64,000 bases of DNA from VRUE01 sp963703335 (lineage in GTDB: Bacteria > Actinomycetota > Thermoleophilia > Solirubrobacterales > 70-9): positions 434,001 to 498,000 of the forward strand of contig OY969812.1 of NCBI GenBank assembly GCA_963703335.1. Direction: 5' to 3'. The translations under genes were made by a program, and so were the position numbers. The notes beneath the pieces were generated by a model. The model saw only the letters and a program-made list of their open reading frames with translations, had not been told where the DNA came from and searched no databases. Positions 50,226 to 57,553 of this stretch are shown piece after piece (position 1 is the first letter of the stretch; each line of letters starts with the position of its first letter).

Positions 50226-50248
50226 GGCAGTGGGTCAGTTTGAAATGA
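50226..50248 (+). repeat. Left terminal inverted repeat (23 bp)
   Basis: Perfect reverse complement of 54636-54658. The two ends diverge immediately inside it. Confidence 0.9.
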
Positions 50249-50277
50249 CGCCCACGCAGCGCCGATCTCGCGCTAAC

Positions 50278-50298
50278 TTCGTCTGACCAACAGACGAA
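50278..50298. promoter_or_regulatory. Palindrome upstream of cassette 2
   Basis: TTCGTCTG-ACCAA-CAGACGAA, 8-bp perfect arms, just before the leader hairpin. Probable operator for the XRE protein (inference). Confidence 0.45.
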
Positions 50299-50300
50299 AT

Positions 50301-50331
50301 GGCGCCCGCGGCGGTGGAACGCCCGGGCGCC
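50301..50331 (+). promoter_or_regulatory. Conserved leader hairpin, copy 2
   Basis: GGCGCCCG (50301-50308) and CGGGCGCC (50324-50331), then TGGCACCGAAAGG and the wHTH start. Same design and spacing as at 12,663. Confidence 0.55.
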
Positions 50332-50356
50332 TGGCACCGAAAGGGGTCCCCTTCCG

Positions 50357-50593
50357 ATGCAGGCGAATCCTAAGCGTGATGATGAAGTGGCTGAGCGAGC
50401 GATCCTCGCGCTGGTCTTGGCCGTCAACCCGCACTACCGAACGATCCCCGAACTGAGCCGCGAAATCGGCGGCAAGAGGATCGTCAAACGAGCTGTGTCC
50501 AAGCTGGTCGGCTACGGCCTCATCAGGCTTCACGGCAACACGCTCTTGCCGACCCCCGCCGCCTACCACTGCCACCGACTGGACGCCTGGTGA
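50357..50593 (+). CDS. Winged-helix protein of cassette 2
   Basis: 78 residues. RAILALVLAVNPHYRTIPELSREIGG...AVSKLVGYGLIRLHGNTLLPTPAAYHCHRL is a winged helix paralogous to the protein at 12,719. It overlaps the XRE gene by 4 bases (GTGA). Confidence 0.65.
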   Translation: MQANPKRDDEVAERAILALVLAVNPHYRTIPELSREIGGKRIVKRAVSKLVGYGLIRLHGNTLLPTPAAYHCHRLDAW

Positions 50594-50865
50594 GCAGGGA
50601 GGTAGCCGACCAGTTCGGCTCCAACCTTGCCCGCCTGCGCAAGCAAGCCGACCAATCTCAAGAAGAGACCGCCATGCGAGCCGGCGTCCATCGCACCGAG
50701 GTCTCGCATCTCGAGCGAGGCTTGCGGATTGCCCGCGTGGATACGGTCGCGAAGCTGGCTGCTGCGCTCGAAGTCGAGCCGGGCGAGTTTTTCGAGGGGA
50801 TCAGGTGGGAACCGGGAGACGTGCGATATGGCCGGTTCAAGCCCGACGACCCCGCTACGCTCTGA
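50590..50865 (+). CDS. XRE-family regulator of cassette 2
   Basis: 91 residues. NLARLRKQADQSQEETAMRAGVHRTEVSHLERGLRIARVD is a helix-turn-helix very like that at 12,997, including the shared end EVEPGE(L/F)F. GTG start coupled to the winged-helix gene. Confidence 0.75.
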   Translation: MSREVADQFGSNLARLRKQADQSQEETAMRAGVHRTEVSHLERGLRIARVDTVAKLAAALEVEPGEFFEGIRWEPGDVRYGRFKPDDPATL

Positions 50866-50867
50866 AC

Positions 50868-51089
50868 ATGGCCAAGCAGTCCAAGAAGCCTGCCGACCTG
50901 AACCGTCTTGCTGCCGCCATCGTTGGGGATGCCACCGACGACGCGCAGCCTAGCCCTGAGAGCCCGCAGGCGCGAGCTGGACGATCTGGAGGCGAAAAAG
51001 GTGGGAAGCGGCGGGCCGAGCGCCTTTCGCCAGAGCGCCGTTCTGAGATCGCGCGAGCAGCCGCCAAGGCCCGCTGGCGGCGGTCCTAG
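50868..51089 (+). CDS. Small 'KGG...ARW' protein
   Basis: 73 residues. GGEKGGKRRAERLSPERRSEIARAAAKARW matches the first 40 residues of the P63C protein of cassette 1, but no P63C domain follows. Either a stand-alone DNA-associated peptide or the remnant of a longer protein. Confidence 0.55.
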   Translation: MAKQSKKPADLNRLAAAIVGDATDDAQPSPESPQARAGRSGGEKGGKRRAERLSPERRSEIARAAAKARWRRS

Positions 51090-51099
51090 GTTCTCGCGA

Positions 51100-51294
51100 C
51101 TAATCCGCTATCTGCGTGATCGAGGCGAAGGTGTCTTGGTCGCTGGAATCAACCAATGGCGTGCACGCGGCGATCTCGACTATCGGGATCGACTTCGCGT
51201 TGTCTAGCTCACCCTTGATATCCGGCCAGCGCTCTTCCGTTATCTCCCTTGAGCGACCTACGATCGCATCAGGGCCGGTTTGATCGAGCCTCAT
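51100..51294 (-). CDS. Small partner of the SDH-type protease
   Basis: 64 residues; the ATG overlaps the protease stop (ATGA). REITEERWPDIKGELDNAKSIPIVEIAA is its only patterned stretch. Function unknown. Confidence 0.45.
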   Translation of the reverse strand: MRLDQTGPDAIVGRSREITEERWPDIKGELDNAKSIPIVEIAACTPLVDSSDQDTFASITQIAD

Positions 51295-52271
51295 TTCATC
51301 TCCTTGAGGAGGCCAAAGGCCTCAACTTTCTCGGTGTCCCACATATATTGCTCAATTTGACGAAGCGTCGCCTCCGTTTCGTCGGAATGCGCAGAGATAT
51401 TTAGTAAATCTCCAGCCTCGTCGCGGTCGATGACAAACCCATGCTCGGGGTATTGCTTGACCAAGCGCTCAGCGATCTGAACCGCGCGCTGGCGGGGGAC
51501 GCGCGGAGTCATCAGACGAACCGCGTAATCCTCGGCAACGGCCAGGAGTCGAGATTGCTTCGCGTAGTGGACGGTGTCGATCTTGTCGAGGAGCGGAGTC
51601 ATCATGTCGCTCGCCAGCTTGCTTGCATGCGGCATGACGACGTCGTACCTGCGTCGCGTTAGAACGCGCATAAGCGTCAAGTTCTGCAGAAGCTGCTTCA
51701 GGGCAACTTGGTGCAACTGCTCCAGGGCTTGTATCTCGTCCAGCGCCGACCCGCGCTCCTCTCGTTCTTGATCGTAGATCTGGACATCCAGCGGTCCGAT
51801 CTCGGCATCGTGGGCGAAAATGACCTCTTCCGCGCCAAGCGTCAAAAGAGTGGCTGCGCTCTTCGCGTACCGCGGGATCACCGCCGTGAACCCTCCGGAG
51901 TGACGGCAGAAGGTCCTCGCGATGCGGTAGGCCATGTCTGCATAGCCTCCGGGGGAGTCAATCACTAGGGCAACTTTTTGTCCCGCCATTTCATCCCGGG
52001 CCGAAAGAAACGCTCGAAGGACCCGCCAATCCATCAGCGACGCCTTATCGTCGTTGTGGAGAAGCAGCCAGATCGGCATTTTGAGCTGCTCGCGCAACTC
52101 AAGCAGCGGCTCTACGAGAGTTGGCTGAAGGGCTGCTTCCGGCCGATGCGACGTAGTCCAGACTTTAGGGGTCGGCTCTGCTTTGGCTTTTGCGCCACGT
52201 TTTTTCGCGGCGACCGAAGCCTCCCCGTTTGCTCTCCCGTTCCGGTTCTTTTGCGCTCCTGCCCGCGCCAT
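51291..52271 (-). CDS. SDH-type serine protease (ClpP/SppA fold)
   Basis: 326 residues. A basic N-terminus is followed by VALVIDSPGGYADMAYRIARTF, the ClpP/SppA oxyanion stretch, and IPRYAKSAATLLTLGAEEVIFAHDAEIGPLDVQI with the S-A-x-T helix and the conserved GPLD. This matches the serine dehydrogenase proteinase family (PF01972). These proteins occur near mobile and defence loci (family knowledge); the substrate is unknown. The C-terminal 60 residues contain a Trp-helix region. Confidence 0.75.
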   Translation of the reverse strand: MARAGAQKNRNGRANGEASVAAKKRGAKAKAEPTPKVWTTSHRPEAALQPTLVEPLLELREQLKMPIWLLLHNDDKASLMDWRVLRAFLSARDEMAGQKVALVIDSPGGYADMAYRIARTFCRHSGGFTAVIPRYAKSAATLLTLGAEEVIFAHDAEIGPLDVQIYDQEREERGSALDEIQALEQLHQVALKQLLQNLTLMRVLTRRRYDVVMPHASKLASDMMTPLLDKIDTVHYAKQSRLLAVAEDYAVRLMTPRVPRQRAVQIAERLVKQYPEHGFVIDRDEAGDLLNISAHSDETEATLRQIEQYMWDTEKVEAFGLLKEMK

Positions 52272-52362
52272 AGCGCACCTTAGAGCCTATAGGAACGCTC
52301 AGAGTCTCGCTCAGGAATCTTTGGGCCTTTTTCTGTCCGATAGCTCAAGCATAATGGTCAGT

Positions 52363-53196
52363 ATGAACAGGCTGTCTATCGAGAAGCGGGCTCAGATCAT
52401 CGGCTGCCTGGTCGAGGGCAACTCAATTCGGGCAACGGTCCGAATGACCGGGGCAGCCAAGAACACGATCACGAAGCTGCTGGTCGATCTCGGGGAAGCC
52501 TGCGCCGAGTATCAGGACGGCGTACTGGTCGATCTCCCTTGCCAGGTAGTCGAGGCAGACGAGATCTGGGCCTACTGCTACGCCAAGAACAAGAACGTCC
52601 CGGAGGAATTCAAGGGCACCTATGGCTACGGCGACGTCTGGACATTCACGGCAATCTGCGCCGATACGAAGCTGGTCCCCTCTTGGCTAGTCGGCGAGCG
52701 GACCTCCGACGACGCCGAAGTCTTCCTCACCGACCTGGCGAGCCGGATGGCCGACCGCATCCAGCTATCGACGGACGGCCACCGAATGTACGAAGGGACC
52801 GTGGGGCCGTCCTTCCGCCATCAAGTCGATTGGGCACAGATCCATAAGACCTATGCCTCGGGTGGGGAGCCGGGCAAATACAGCCCGGCGGTCTGCACAG
52901 GCACGAAGCGCCTGCCCCGAAAGGGCGACCCCGATCCGGATCGGATCTCAACCAGCTACGTCGAGCGCCAGAACTTGACCATGAGGATGGGGATGCGCCG
53001 CTTCACACGGCTGACCAACGGCTTCAGTCGCAAGATCGAGAACCTAGCGGCGGCCGTGAGCCTCCACTTTCAGTACTACAACTTCGCCCGCCCTCACCAA
53101 GCGCTGAAGGAGCGCTACCCCCGGACTCCGGCGATGGCGGCGGGGGTCACCGACCACGTTTGGTCGCTGGAAGAGATCGCAGCGCTGCTGGACTAG
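52363..53196 (+). CDS. IS1-type transposase
   Basis: 277 residues from ATG 52363 (ATG 52354 possible). An N-terminal helix-turn-helix (EGNSIRATVRMTGAAKNTITKLL) is followed by VVEADEIWAYCYAKNKNV, IQLSTDGHRMY and STSYVERQNLTMRMGMRRFTRLTNGFS, the D-D-E core of long single-ORF IS1 relatives. It appears intact. The individual ends of this IS could not be seen. Confidence 0.85.
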   Translation: MNRLSIEKRAQIIGCLVEGNSIRATVRMTGAAKNTITKLLVDLGEACAEYQDGVLVDLPCQVVEADEIWAYCYAKNKNVPEEFKGTYGYGDVWTFTAICADTKLVPSWLVGERTSDDAEVFLTDLASRMADRIQLSTDGHRMYEGTVGPSFRHQVDWAQIHKTYASGGEPGKYSPAVCTGTKRLPRKGDPDPDRISTSYVERQNLTMRMGMRRFTRLTNGFSRKIENLAAAVSLHFQYYNFARPHQALKERYPRTPAMAAGVTDHVWSLEEIAALLD

Positions 53197-53214
53197 GGGT
53201 TTCGCGCAAGCCAC

Positions 53215-53520
53215 CTATGGCCGCTTGATAACGGAGCGCTCTGCTGCTCCAGTTCCGTGGGGGAACAGCGGCTCGGTCGCATACCGCCGCTCATGCTTGG
53301 GCGGCCTCGTGTCCTGCCAGCCTCGGCGGAGGCTTCCAACACCGGGCGGCTTGTCGATCTGCCCTCCATCCAAGAGTTCCTGAATCGTCAACAGCTGTAT
53401 GCGGGGGTGATCCCCCCAGGTTCCGACGCCCTCCGATCCGGAGCGATAGACCCCGGCGGCGGCGGCCTCGGTTCGCATCGCTGGGGTTGGGTCCCGCATA
53501 GTTATAAGAACGCCGATCTC
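53215..53520 (-). pseudogene. 3' fragment of the DNA methylase
   Basis: In the frame EIGVLITMRDPTPAMRTEAA...HPRIQLLTIQELLDGGQI, the C-terminus typical of site-specific DNA methylases of this class. It joins the 5' fragment out of frame at GCCCTGCA|GAGATCGGCG, so about 130-150 codons between the two have been deleted. Confidence 0.65.
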
Positions 53521-54452
53521 TGCAGGGCCTCCGGCTTTTGTGTCGGGTATCCGAGTCGCTCAGCTGCCTGAGAGTTGATGGGTGGGATGTCGTCCCAAAG
53601 GCTGTCCACTGTCTCGCCCTTTAGCTCGTCCAAATACCGCTTTCGCTGAATGCGGCGGGACTTGTCAGGCGGGAAGTAGAGGCGGCCTTCCTGGTCCATC
53701 TCCTCCATGCGCTCGCGCGAAACCGCCCAACCCTTTGCTGGTGGCGAATAACCCTTGTACTCATAGGTGAGATTTGGACGGAACGAAGGGCTCGTGAGAT
53801 TGTCGCGGCGATAACGGCGGCCGTCTGGGTCTCGGTGCGTGAACTTGGAAGCGATGTAGTCGGGGTTGCTCTCGCGATACTGGCGATGGAACGGCGTCTT
53901 TTTGCTCTTTGCGTAGAAGAGGAGATTGTCTGCGGTTACCCCAAAGCGAATCGCAGCCGAGTTGGTCTCTCCGCGCCCGGCCTTGCGCTTCCAAATGATG
54001 TCGTTTCGAAAGTTCTCAGGCCCGAAGACGGCATCCATAAGGAGCTTGAGATAGTGGCTCGCCGTTGGATCGCAGTGAAGGTAGATCGCAGCGGTCGGCT
54101 TCATCACACGCCGCAGCTCCACCAAGCGCGGAGCCATCATCGAGAGATAGGCGAGCATGTTGCTTGGGCCGAGAAGCGTCTGGAACGCTCGCATGGCCTG
54201 CGATACCTCACCGCCCGCCTCAACCACTTCCTCGTAGGCCATAGCGGCTCCCTGATCCCACCGCCAGGTGTCGCCGAAGGCTTTTACCTGGGCCGCGGAG
54301 CGCGATCCGTCCTGCTCTGCGAAGAGGACGTTGTAGCTGGCGTTGCTGTTGAACGGCGGATCGAGGTAGACGAGGTCGACACTTTCGTCGCTGACGTACG
54401 TGCGGAGAACATCGAGATTGTCTCCGTAGAACAACGCTCCGCTCTGGGTCAT
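53502..54452 (-). pseudogene. DNA methylase (beta-type N4/N6), 3'-truncated by deletion
   Basis: 316 residues. YGDNLDVLRTYVSDESVDLVYLDPPFNSNASYN contains the DPPF catalytic motif, and later YPTQKPEAL is the usual start of the AdoMet-binding half. The chain then leaves the family after PEAL and stops 7 residues later. The FxGxG AdoMet site (normally LDPFCGCGT) is missing, so it should be inactive. 54,453-54,635 shows no gene. Confidence 0.75.
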
Positions 54453-54635
54453 GCCAGCGCCCCCCTTTGGACAGGGATCAACTTCATTGCGATCGCCAGG
54501 GGGCGAGCCGATCTCATGGGGGCTTATCGGCCTCCTGAGACTTGAGCATTACCGCGACAGGATCTTGCCCGTACCCGAGCGGTTGCTAGCGGCTCAGCGG
54601 CGCGAAAGACTGGGAGATCAAGGCCAGGCGCGATC

Positions 54636-54658
54636 TCATTTCAAACTGACCCACTGCC
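54636..54658 (-). repeat. Right terminal inverted repeat (23 bp)
   Basis: Perfect reverse complement of 50226-50248. Confidence 0.9.
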
Positions 54659-54734
54659 CAATCTCCCAATGGGTTATCTCGATGGCATCGAGCAGGTAGC
54701 TGACTTGGGCATCGGTGAGGCTGCGCCAATCCAT
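54659..54734 (-). pseudogene. 5' part of the small gene split by the element
   Basis: ATG 54734 encodes MDWRSLTDAQVSYLLDAIE and THWEI, then runs into the inverted repeat and stops at 54636. Includes the right target-site copy CAATCTCC (54659-54666). Confidence 0.75.
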
Positions 54735-54744
54735 ACCCCGCATT

Positions 54745-55134
54745 CTACCCCGCATCTCGGCGCTCAGCCACCTCTCGACGCCGGTTCTCCAGCCACTCCG
54801 AAGCAAGGAACTCATCCGGCATCTGGTCGCTCTTGGCTGAGTTGCAAGGCTGGCATGCAGCGACCATGTTGGAGTCCTCGTCTGACCCGCCGTGGGCCTT
54901 CGGGATGTAGTGGTCCTCGATCGAGGCGAGCGCGGTGCAATAGAAGCAGCGGTGGTTGGCCTTGGTGAGGACTCGCTGCCGGCGTTGACGAGAGGCGTGG
55001 GTCGAGCCGCGTTCTCCCGTACGCCCCTTCGCTCTCCGGTCTCGAGCGAACTCACGTCGGCACGTGGGGCAGCGAGAGCCTTTGGAGGTGAGGCGAGCGC
55101 AGGGTTTGCCTGGGATGCCGAGGCAGACTCGCAT
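54745..55134 (-). CDS. HNH endonuclease
   Basis: 129 residues. CPTCRREFARDRR, then HRCFYCTALASIEDHYIPKAHGGSDEDSNMVAACQPCNSAKSD, a complete HNH core with two CxxC pairs. HNH proteins of this type assist terminase in many phages; here it lies upstream of the packaging genes, separated from them by the mobile element. Confidence 0.8.
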   Translation of the reverse strand: MRVCLGIPGKPCARLTSKGSRCPTCRREFARDRRAKGRTGERGSTHASRQRRQRVLTKANHRCFYCTALASIEDHYIPKAHGGSDEDSNMVAACQPCNSAKSDQMPDEFLASEWLENRRREVAERRDAG

Positions 55135-55350
55135 TCAGTAAGTGCAGTGGATGACGAGATGGGGCTTGACGGGAGCCGGAGGCATGTTTCCGATCTCAAC
55201 CTGGTCGGCAAGCCGTTGACGTGCCCGTTCCCCTGTCTTGCACCATCGGCAGGGCTGGGGCATGACAACGATGTGTCGGTTTTGCCCTCCCGGTTCCATG
55301 CCCGTATCGGAGCAATGGCGACATGCAGGTGATTGCTTCCAGCGAGCCAT
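55135..55350 (-). CDS. Small zinc-binding protein
   Basis: 71 residues from ATG 55350. CRHCSDTGM and CRWCKTGE are two CxxC knuckles. Coupled to neighbours. Confidence 0.5.
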   Translation of the reverse strand: MARWKQSPACRHCSDTGMEPGGQNRHIVVMPQPCRWCKTGERARQRLADQVEIGNMPPAPVKPHLVIHCTY

Positions 55351-55352
55351 CG

Positions 55353-55490
55353 TCAACCCTTGCCCTGAACCCTGCCGAGATACCGGAGGTAGAGCTTGAC
55401 CGATGCCCTGCCGTTTGGCTCACGATGAACCGAGCCGCCCTTCAAGCGGAAGAGCCTGCCCTCGCTCACGACGATCTTTGGCAGCTTCAT
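55353..55490 (-). CDS. 45-residue basic protein
   Basis: ATG 55490 to TGA 55353; beta-rich and basic (KLPKIVVSEGRLFRLKGGSV...VKLYLRYLG). Spacing of two bases to the next start supports it. Unknown. Confidence 0.4.
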   Translation of the reverse strand: MKLPKIVVSEGRLFRLKGGSVHREPNGRASVKLYLRYLGRVQGKG

Positions 55491-55533
55491 CCCACCGGCC
55501 TCGGCCTCAAGGGCGGAATGCCTCGAGGAGGTC

Positions 55534-55686
55534 TCAACCCAACCACCAGATCAATGCCAGCCCTGCCAGGCTCCCTACTGCTATGGCGGCAAGACAAAGG
55601 TTCTCCTTTGCCTCTCGGGTCAATCGCTGTCGCGACCGCCGCTCGTCCTCATGCCAATGCCGTTCGTAGTAGGGGTGGGCGCTCAT
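55534..55686 (-). CDS. 50-residue single-pass membrane protein
   Basis: ATG 55686 behind GGAGAGGAAGG, overlapping the preceding stop. A charged His/Arg N-terminus is followed by a C-terminal membrane helix (LAAIAVGSLAGLALIWWLG). Unknown. Confidence 0.5.
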   Translation of the reverse strand: MSAHPYYERHWHEDERRSRQRLTREAKENLCLAAIAVGSLAGLALIWWLG

Positions 55687-55856
55687 GCAGCCTTCCTCTC
55701 CTCAACAGGGATCGTCTTGGCCCAACACGGATCGCAGAGTGGACCGGGGTTGCACGTACGCAGGTAGCAGCGACAGGTGGGGTTGGCGCAGCGGCGCTTA
55801 CGACTGTACGGGCCGGGCTTGCGCTCCTTGGGTGGACGAAGCTGGACGACGCCCAT
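55683..55856 (-). CDS. Cys-rich small protein
   Basis: 57 residues. CANPTCRCYLRTCNPGPLCDPCW has six Cys residues in 23 positions, a likely double zinc site. ATGA overlap with the next gene. Confidence 0.5.
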   Translation of the reverse strand: MGVVQLRPPKERKPGPYSRKRRCANPTCRCYLRTCNPGPLCDPCWAKTIPVEERKAA

Positions 55857-55862
55857 CGGGGC

Positions 55863-55976
55863 TCAGTCCCCCAGCCCTTCTCCGCTCTTGACGATCAGGT
55901 ACCAGATGCTGATCGCGCCGGCAATAGCACCGAGGGTGCCAAGGACTCCTACGACTACTCCTGCGGTAAAGGACAT
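55863..55976 (-). CDS. 37-residue membrane peptide
   Basis: ATG 55976 (TGATG overlap) encodes one membrane helix (VVVGVLGTLGAIAGAISIWYLIV) and a short polar tail. Unknown. Confidence 0.4.
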   Translation of the reverse strand: MSFTAGVVVGVLGTLGAIAGAISIWYLIVKSGEGLGD

Positions 55977-56230
55977 CAGCAGTGGTGGGTGGCCTGCATG
56001 GAGATCGAGCCTCCACCGAAGCGAGGAATCGCGACCGAGCTACCGCCGCTATAGACATGCGGTTCGCCGTACCAATAGGGGCGAGGCCAGGGCCGAGCGG
56101 GAACTGGCATCGGGAAGGGCGCCGGGATCATGGGCTGCTGCCGATCGCTCCGCCCGCAGTGCGGGCAGAAGCCACAGTTCGGGCAGGCATGCTGCTCGGC
56201 GGGTTTGGCAGAGGCTTTCTTGGCGGCCAT
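55976..56230 (-). CDS. Zinc-ribbon protein with Pro/Tyr-rich tail
   Basis: 84 residues. CPNCGFCPHCG near residue 16 is a tight zinc knuckle, and the remainder is Pro/Tyr/Gly-rich. Unknown. Confidence 0.5.
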   Translation of the reverse strand: MAAKKASAKPAEQHACPNCGFCPHCGRSDRQQPMIPAPFPMPVPARPWPRPYWYGEPHVYSGGSSVAIPRFGGGSISMQATHHC

Positions 56231-56322
56231 GTCGGCTTCCTTTCGGTTGCATCGAGGCAGTGAACTGAGGGGCGTCTCGGCGTTTGGGGCACCTGCTCGG
56301 CACCTACCGATCCGCTGGAGCG

Positions 56323-56547
56323 CTACTCCCAGTAGTTGCCAGGTGCGCCCTGGTCGTCCTTGTGGACGATCGAGGTCTTGCGCTTGATCTGGCGGCCGTA
56401 CTGGTCCGTCTCGCTGTCATCCCCGGATACGTAGACGAGGTTGATGCTCGCCTGCGTCGGGGCTGCTTGGGACCAGACCTGAGTGACGATCGCGGCGTGC
56501 TGCTTGCCGTGGGCGTCGATGTAGCGAACTGCGTCTCCTATCTCCAT
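56323..56547 (-). CDS. Small KOW/SH3-like protein
   Basis: 74 residues from ATG 56547 behind AGGAGGTGAG. MEIGDAVRYIDAHGKQHAAIVTQVW...INLVYVSGDD is a small barrel pattern often found in phage genomes. The 217 bases between it and the tRNA gene hold no gene I can support. Confidence 0.5.
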   Translation of the reverse strand: MEIGDAVRYIDAHGKQHAAIVTQVWSQAAPTQASINLVYVSGDDSETDQYGRQIKRKTSIVHKDDQGAPGNYWE

Positions 56548-56764
56548 GCTCACCTCCTCTTGTTGGAAGAGGGTGCTGCGAAGCGGCCAGCGGATCCGCC
56601 GCCCTTGCTTTCGCATGTGGGCGGTCGGGGTCTCGCTGGTCCGATGTGCTCGCGGTGAGGGACGAGCGGAAGATCGGGCAGGTAGAGGGCGCGCGCTGCT
56701 CCCACCCGAAGGGGGTGGGCTCTACCTGTCCTGGGCCTCGCAACCACGCCGGCGAGTGCCTTAG

Positions 56765-56838
56765 TAGCAGGGGTCGGATTCGAACCGACGACCTCCGGGT
56801 TATGGGCCCGGCGAGCTGCCTGACTGCTCTACCCTGCG
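56765..56838 (-). tRNA. Initiator-type tRNA-Met (CAT) with C33
   Basis: 74 bases fold as acceptor CGCAGGG/CCCTGC(T), D-stem GAGC/GCTC, anticodon stem CCGGG/CCCGG with three G-C pairs next to the loop CCCATAA, and T-arm GTCGG-TTCGAAT-CCGAC. The 1-72 position is C-T, unpaired as in initiators. Position 33 is C instead of the near-universal T. No CCA is encoded. Confidence 0.75.
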
Positions 56839-56843
56839 GCGAA

Positions 56844-56887
56844 GTTGGGGGCCACGGCGCCAGGTTGTTATCCCCCAACGCCGTGGC
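56844..56887 (-). ncRNA. Pseudoknot-capable leader next to the tRNA
   Basis: On the minus strand GCCACGGCG and TTGGGGG are followed by CGCCGTGGC and CCCCAAC in the order S1-S2-S1'-S2', an H-type pseudoknot that ends 5 bases before the tRNA gene. Part of a roughly 700-bp stretch (56,839-57,553) without protein genes. Confidence 0.4.
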
Positions 56888-57024
56888 GCATCTATGTGTG
56901 CGAGCGAGACGAGCGGCAGGACGCTCCCTTTGGAGCCTCGCTCTTTCAATTGCCAGCGTCCCGGCTCTCCGACCGGGCCGGGGTTCTTGGACCCGGTGCT
57001 GTCCTGCGAAGACTCGGAGCAGCG

Positions 57025-57133
57025 CCCGCTGACCAGGATCGAACTGGTGGCCTCCGCTATTGGTCGTGGGCCGTGGAAGCCGTTCCACAATGCGGCCCAA
57101 GCAACGGCGCTCTACCTGCTGAGCTACAGCGGG
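57025..57133 (-). tRNA. tRNA-like gene with enlarged anticodon arm
   Basis: 109 bases. Perfect 7-bp acceptor (CCCGCTG/CAGCGGG), D-arm TAGCTC-AGCAGGTA-GAGC and T-arm ACCAG-TTCGATC-CTGGT are normal. The anticodon stem CCGTT/AGCGG closes on 44 bases instead of 7, and these contain their own hairpin (TGGGCC/GGCCCA, GTGGA/TCCAC). A His-like TTGTGGA can be found inside. Pseudo-tRNA, tRNA with a short insertion, or tRNA-like structure. Confidence 0.5.
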
Positions 57134-57280
57134 ATGCTCCAAGGTGTTCGAGGGAGTCGGCGCCGGCCGGCTTCTTCACGTACACGCGGCCCTGCGCGGG
57201 TTGGCTACCGAACAGGGGTGCCCGCGCACGAGCCGTCCCTCGAAGTGTGAGACCGAGTGACCGGAGGTCAAATCGGCCCT

Positions 57281-57370
57281 GAAGTTGGGAACCGCCACGC
57301 GCCTTGTGCGCCCCTGGCCGTGGCGGGTGAAGCCTATGTGCGCGAGCTACAGGGACGCTGGGTGCAACTC
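57281..57370 (-). ncRNA. Second copy of the structured non-coding module
   Basis: Shares GAAGTTGGG, CCACG, GGCCGTGGCG, CTATGTG-GCGAG and GGACGCT in the same order with 56,841-56,935. A perfect stem CCGCCACG/CGTGGCGG lies at 57292-57326. Another 8-bp stem (TGCGCGGG/CCCGCGCA) lies between this module and the tRNA-like gene. Confidence 0.35.
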
Positions 57371-57454
57371 GCGATCTGATGTATAGCCTCAGGCTTGGCG
57401 GCCCTTGAACTGCGGGCCGATTCGAGAGGGCGGCGTAGTCGAAGCCGCGTCGAG

Positions 57455-57473
57455 TCGCGATGAAGGATCGCGA
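57455..57473. terminator. Hairpin downstream of the coiled-coil operon
   Basis: TCGCGAT-GAAGG-ATCGCGA, perfect 7-bp stem. No T-run on the minus strand, so terminator function is uncertain. Confidence 0.35.
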
Positions 57474-57553
57474 GAAACTTTTACCCCAGTCGTGCGGCCC
57501 ATCTGCTCATGGATGCGGAGCGGGCTTATCGGGCACGGGAGTTGAGTGGCATT

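Larger units (their letters stand above)
50226..54658. mobile_element. 4,433-bp transposable unit with passenger genes
   Basis: Both ends begin, reading inward, with the same 23 bases (GGCAGTGGGTCAGTTTGAAA plus three). Outside each end is CAATCTCC, and excising the unit repairs a small gene in frame. Cargo: wHTH, XRE and 'ARW' proteins; an SDH-type protease with a small partner; an IS1-type transposase; a deleted DNA methylase. The ends recall IS21-type termini, but istAB is absent. The IS1-like transposase inside could be the mobiliser or a later insertion. Confidence 0.8.

Noticed and set aside
52272..53230. Separate terminal repeats for the IS1-type transposase
   Set aside because: Sequences on the two sides show only short, imperfect similarity; not enough to define an IS.
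55323..56054. Rightward 243-residue frame
   Set aside because: It covers five small leftward genes with overlapping starts and stops, zinc knuckles and membrane helices.
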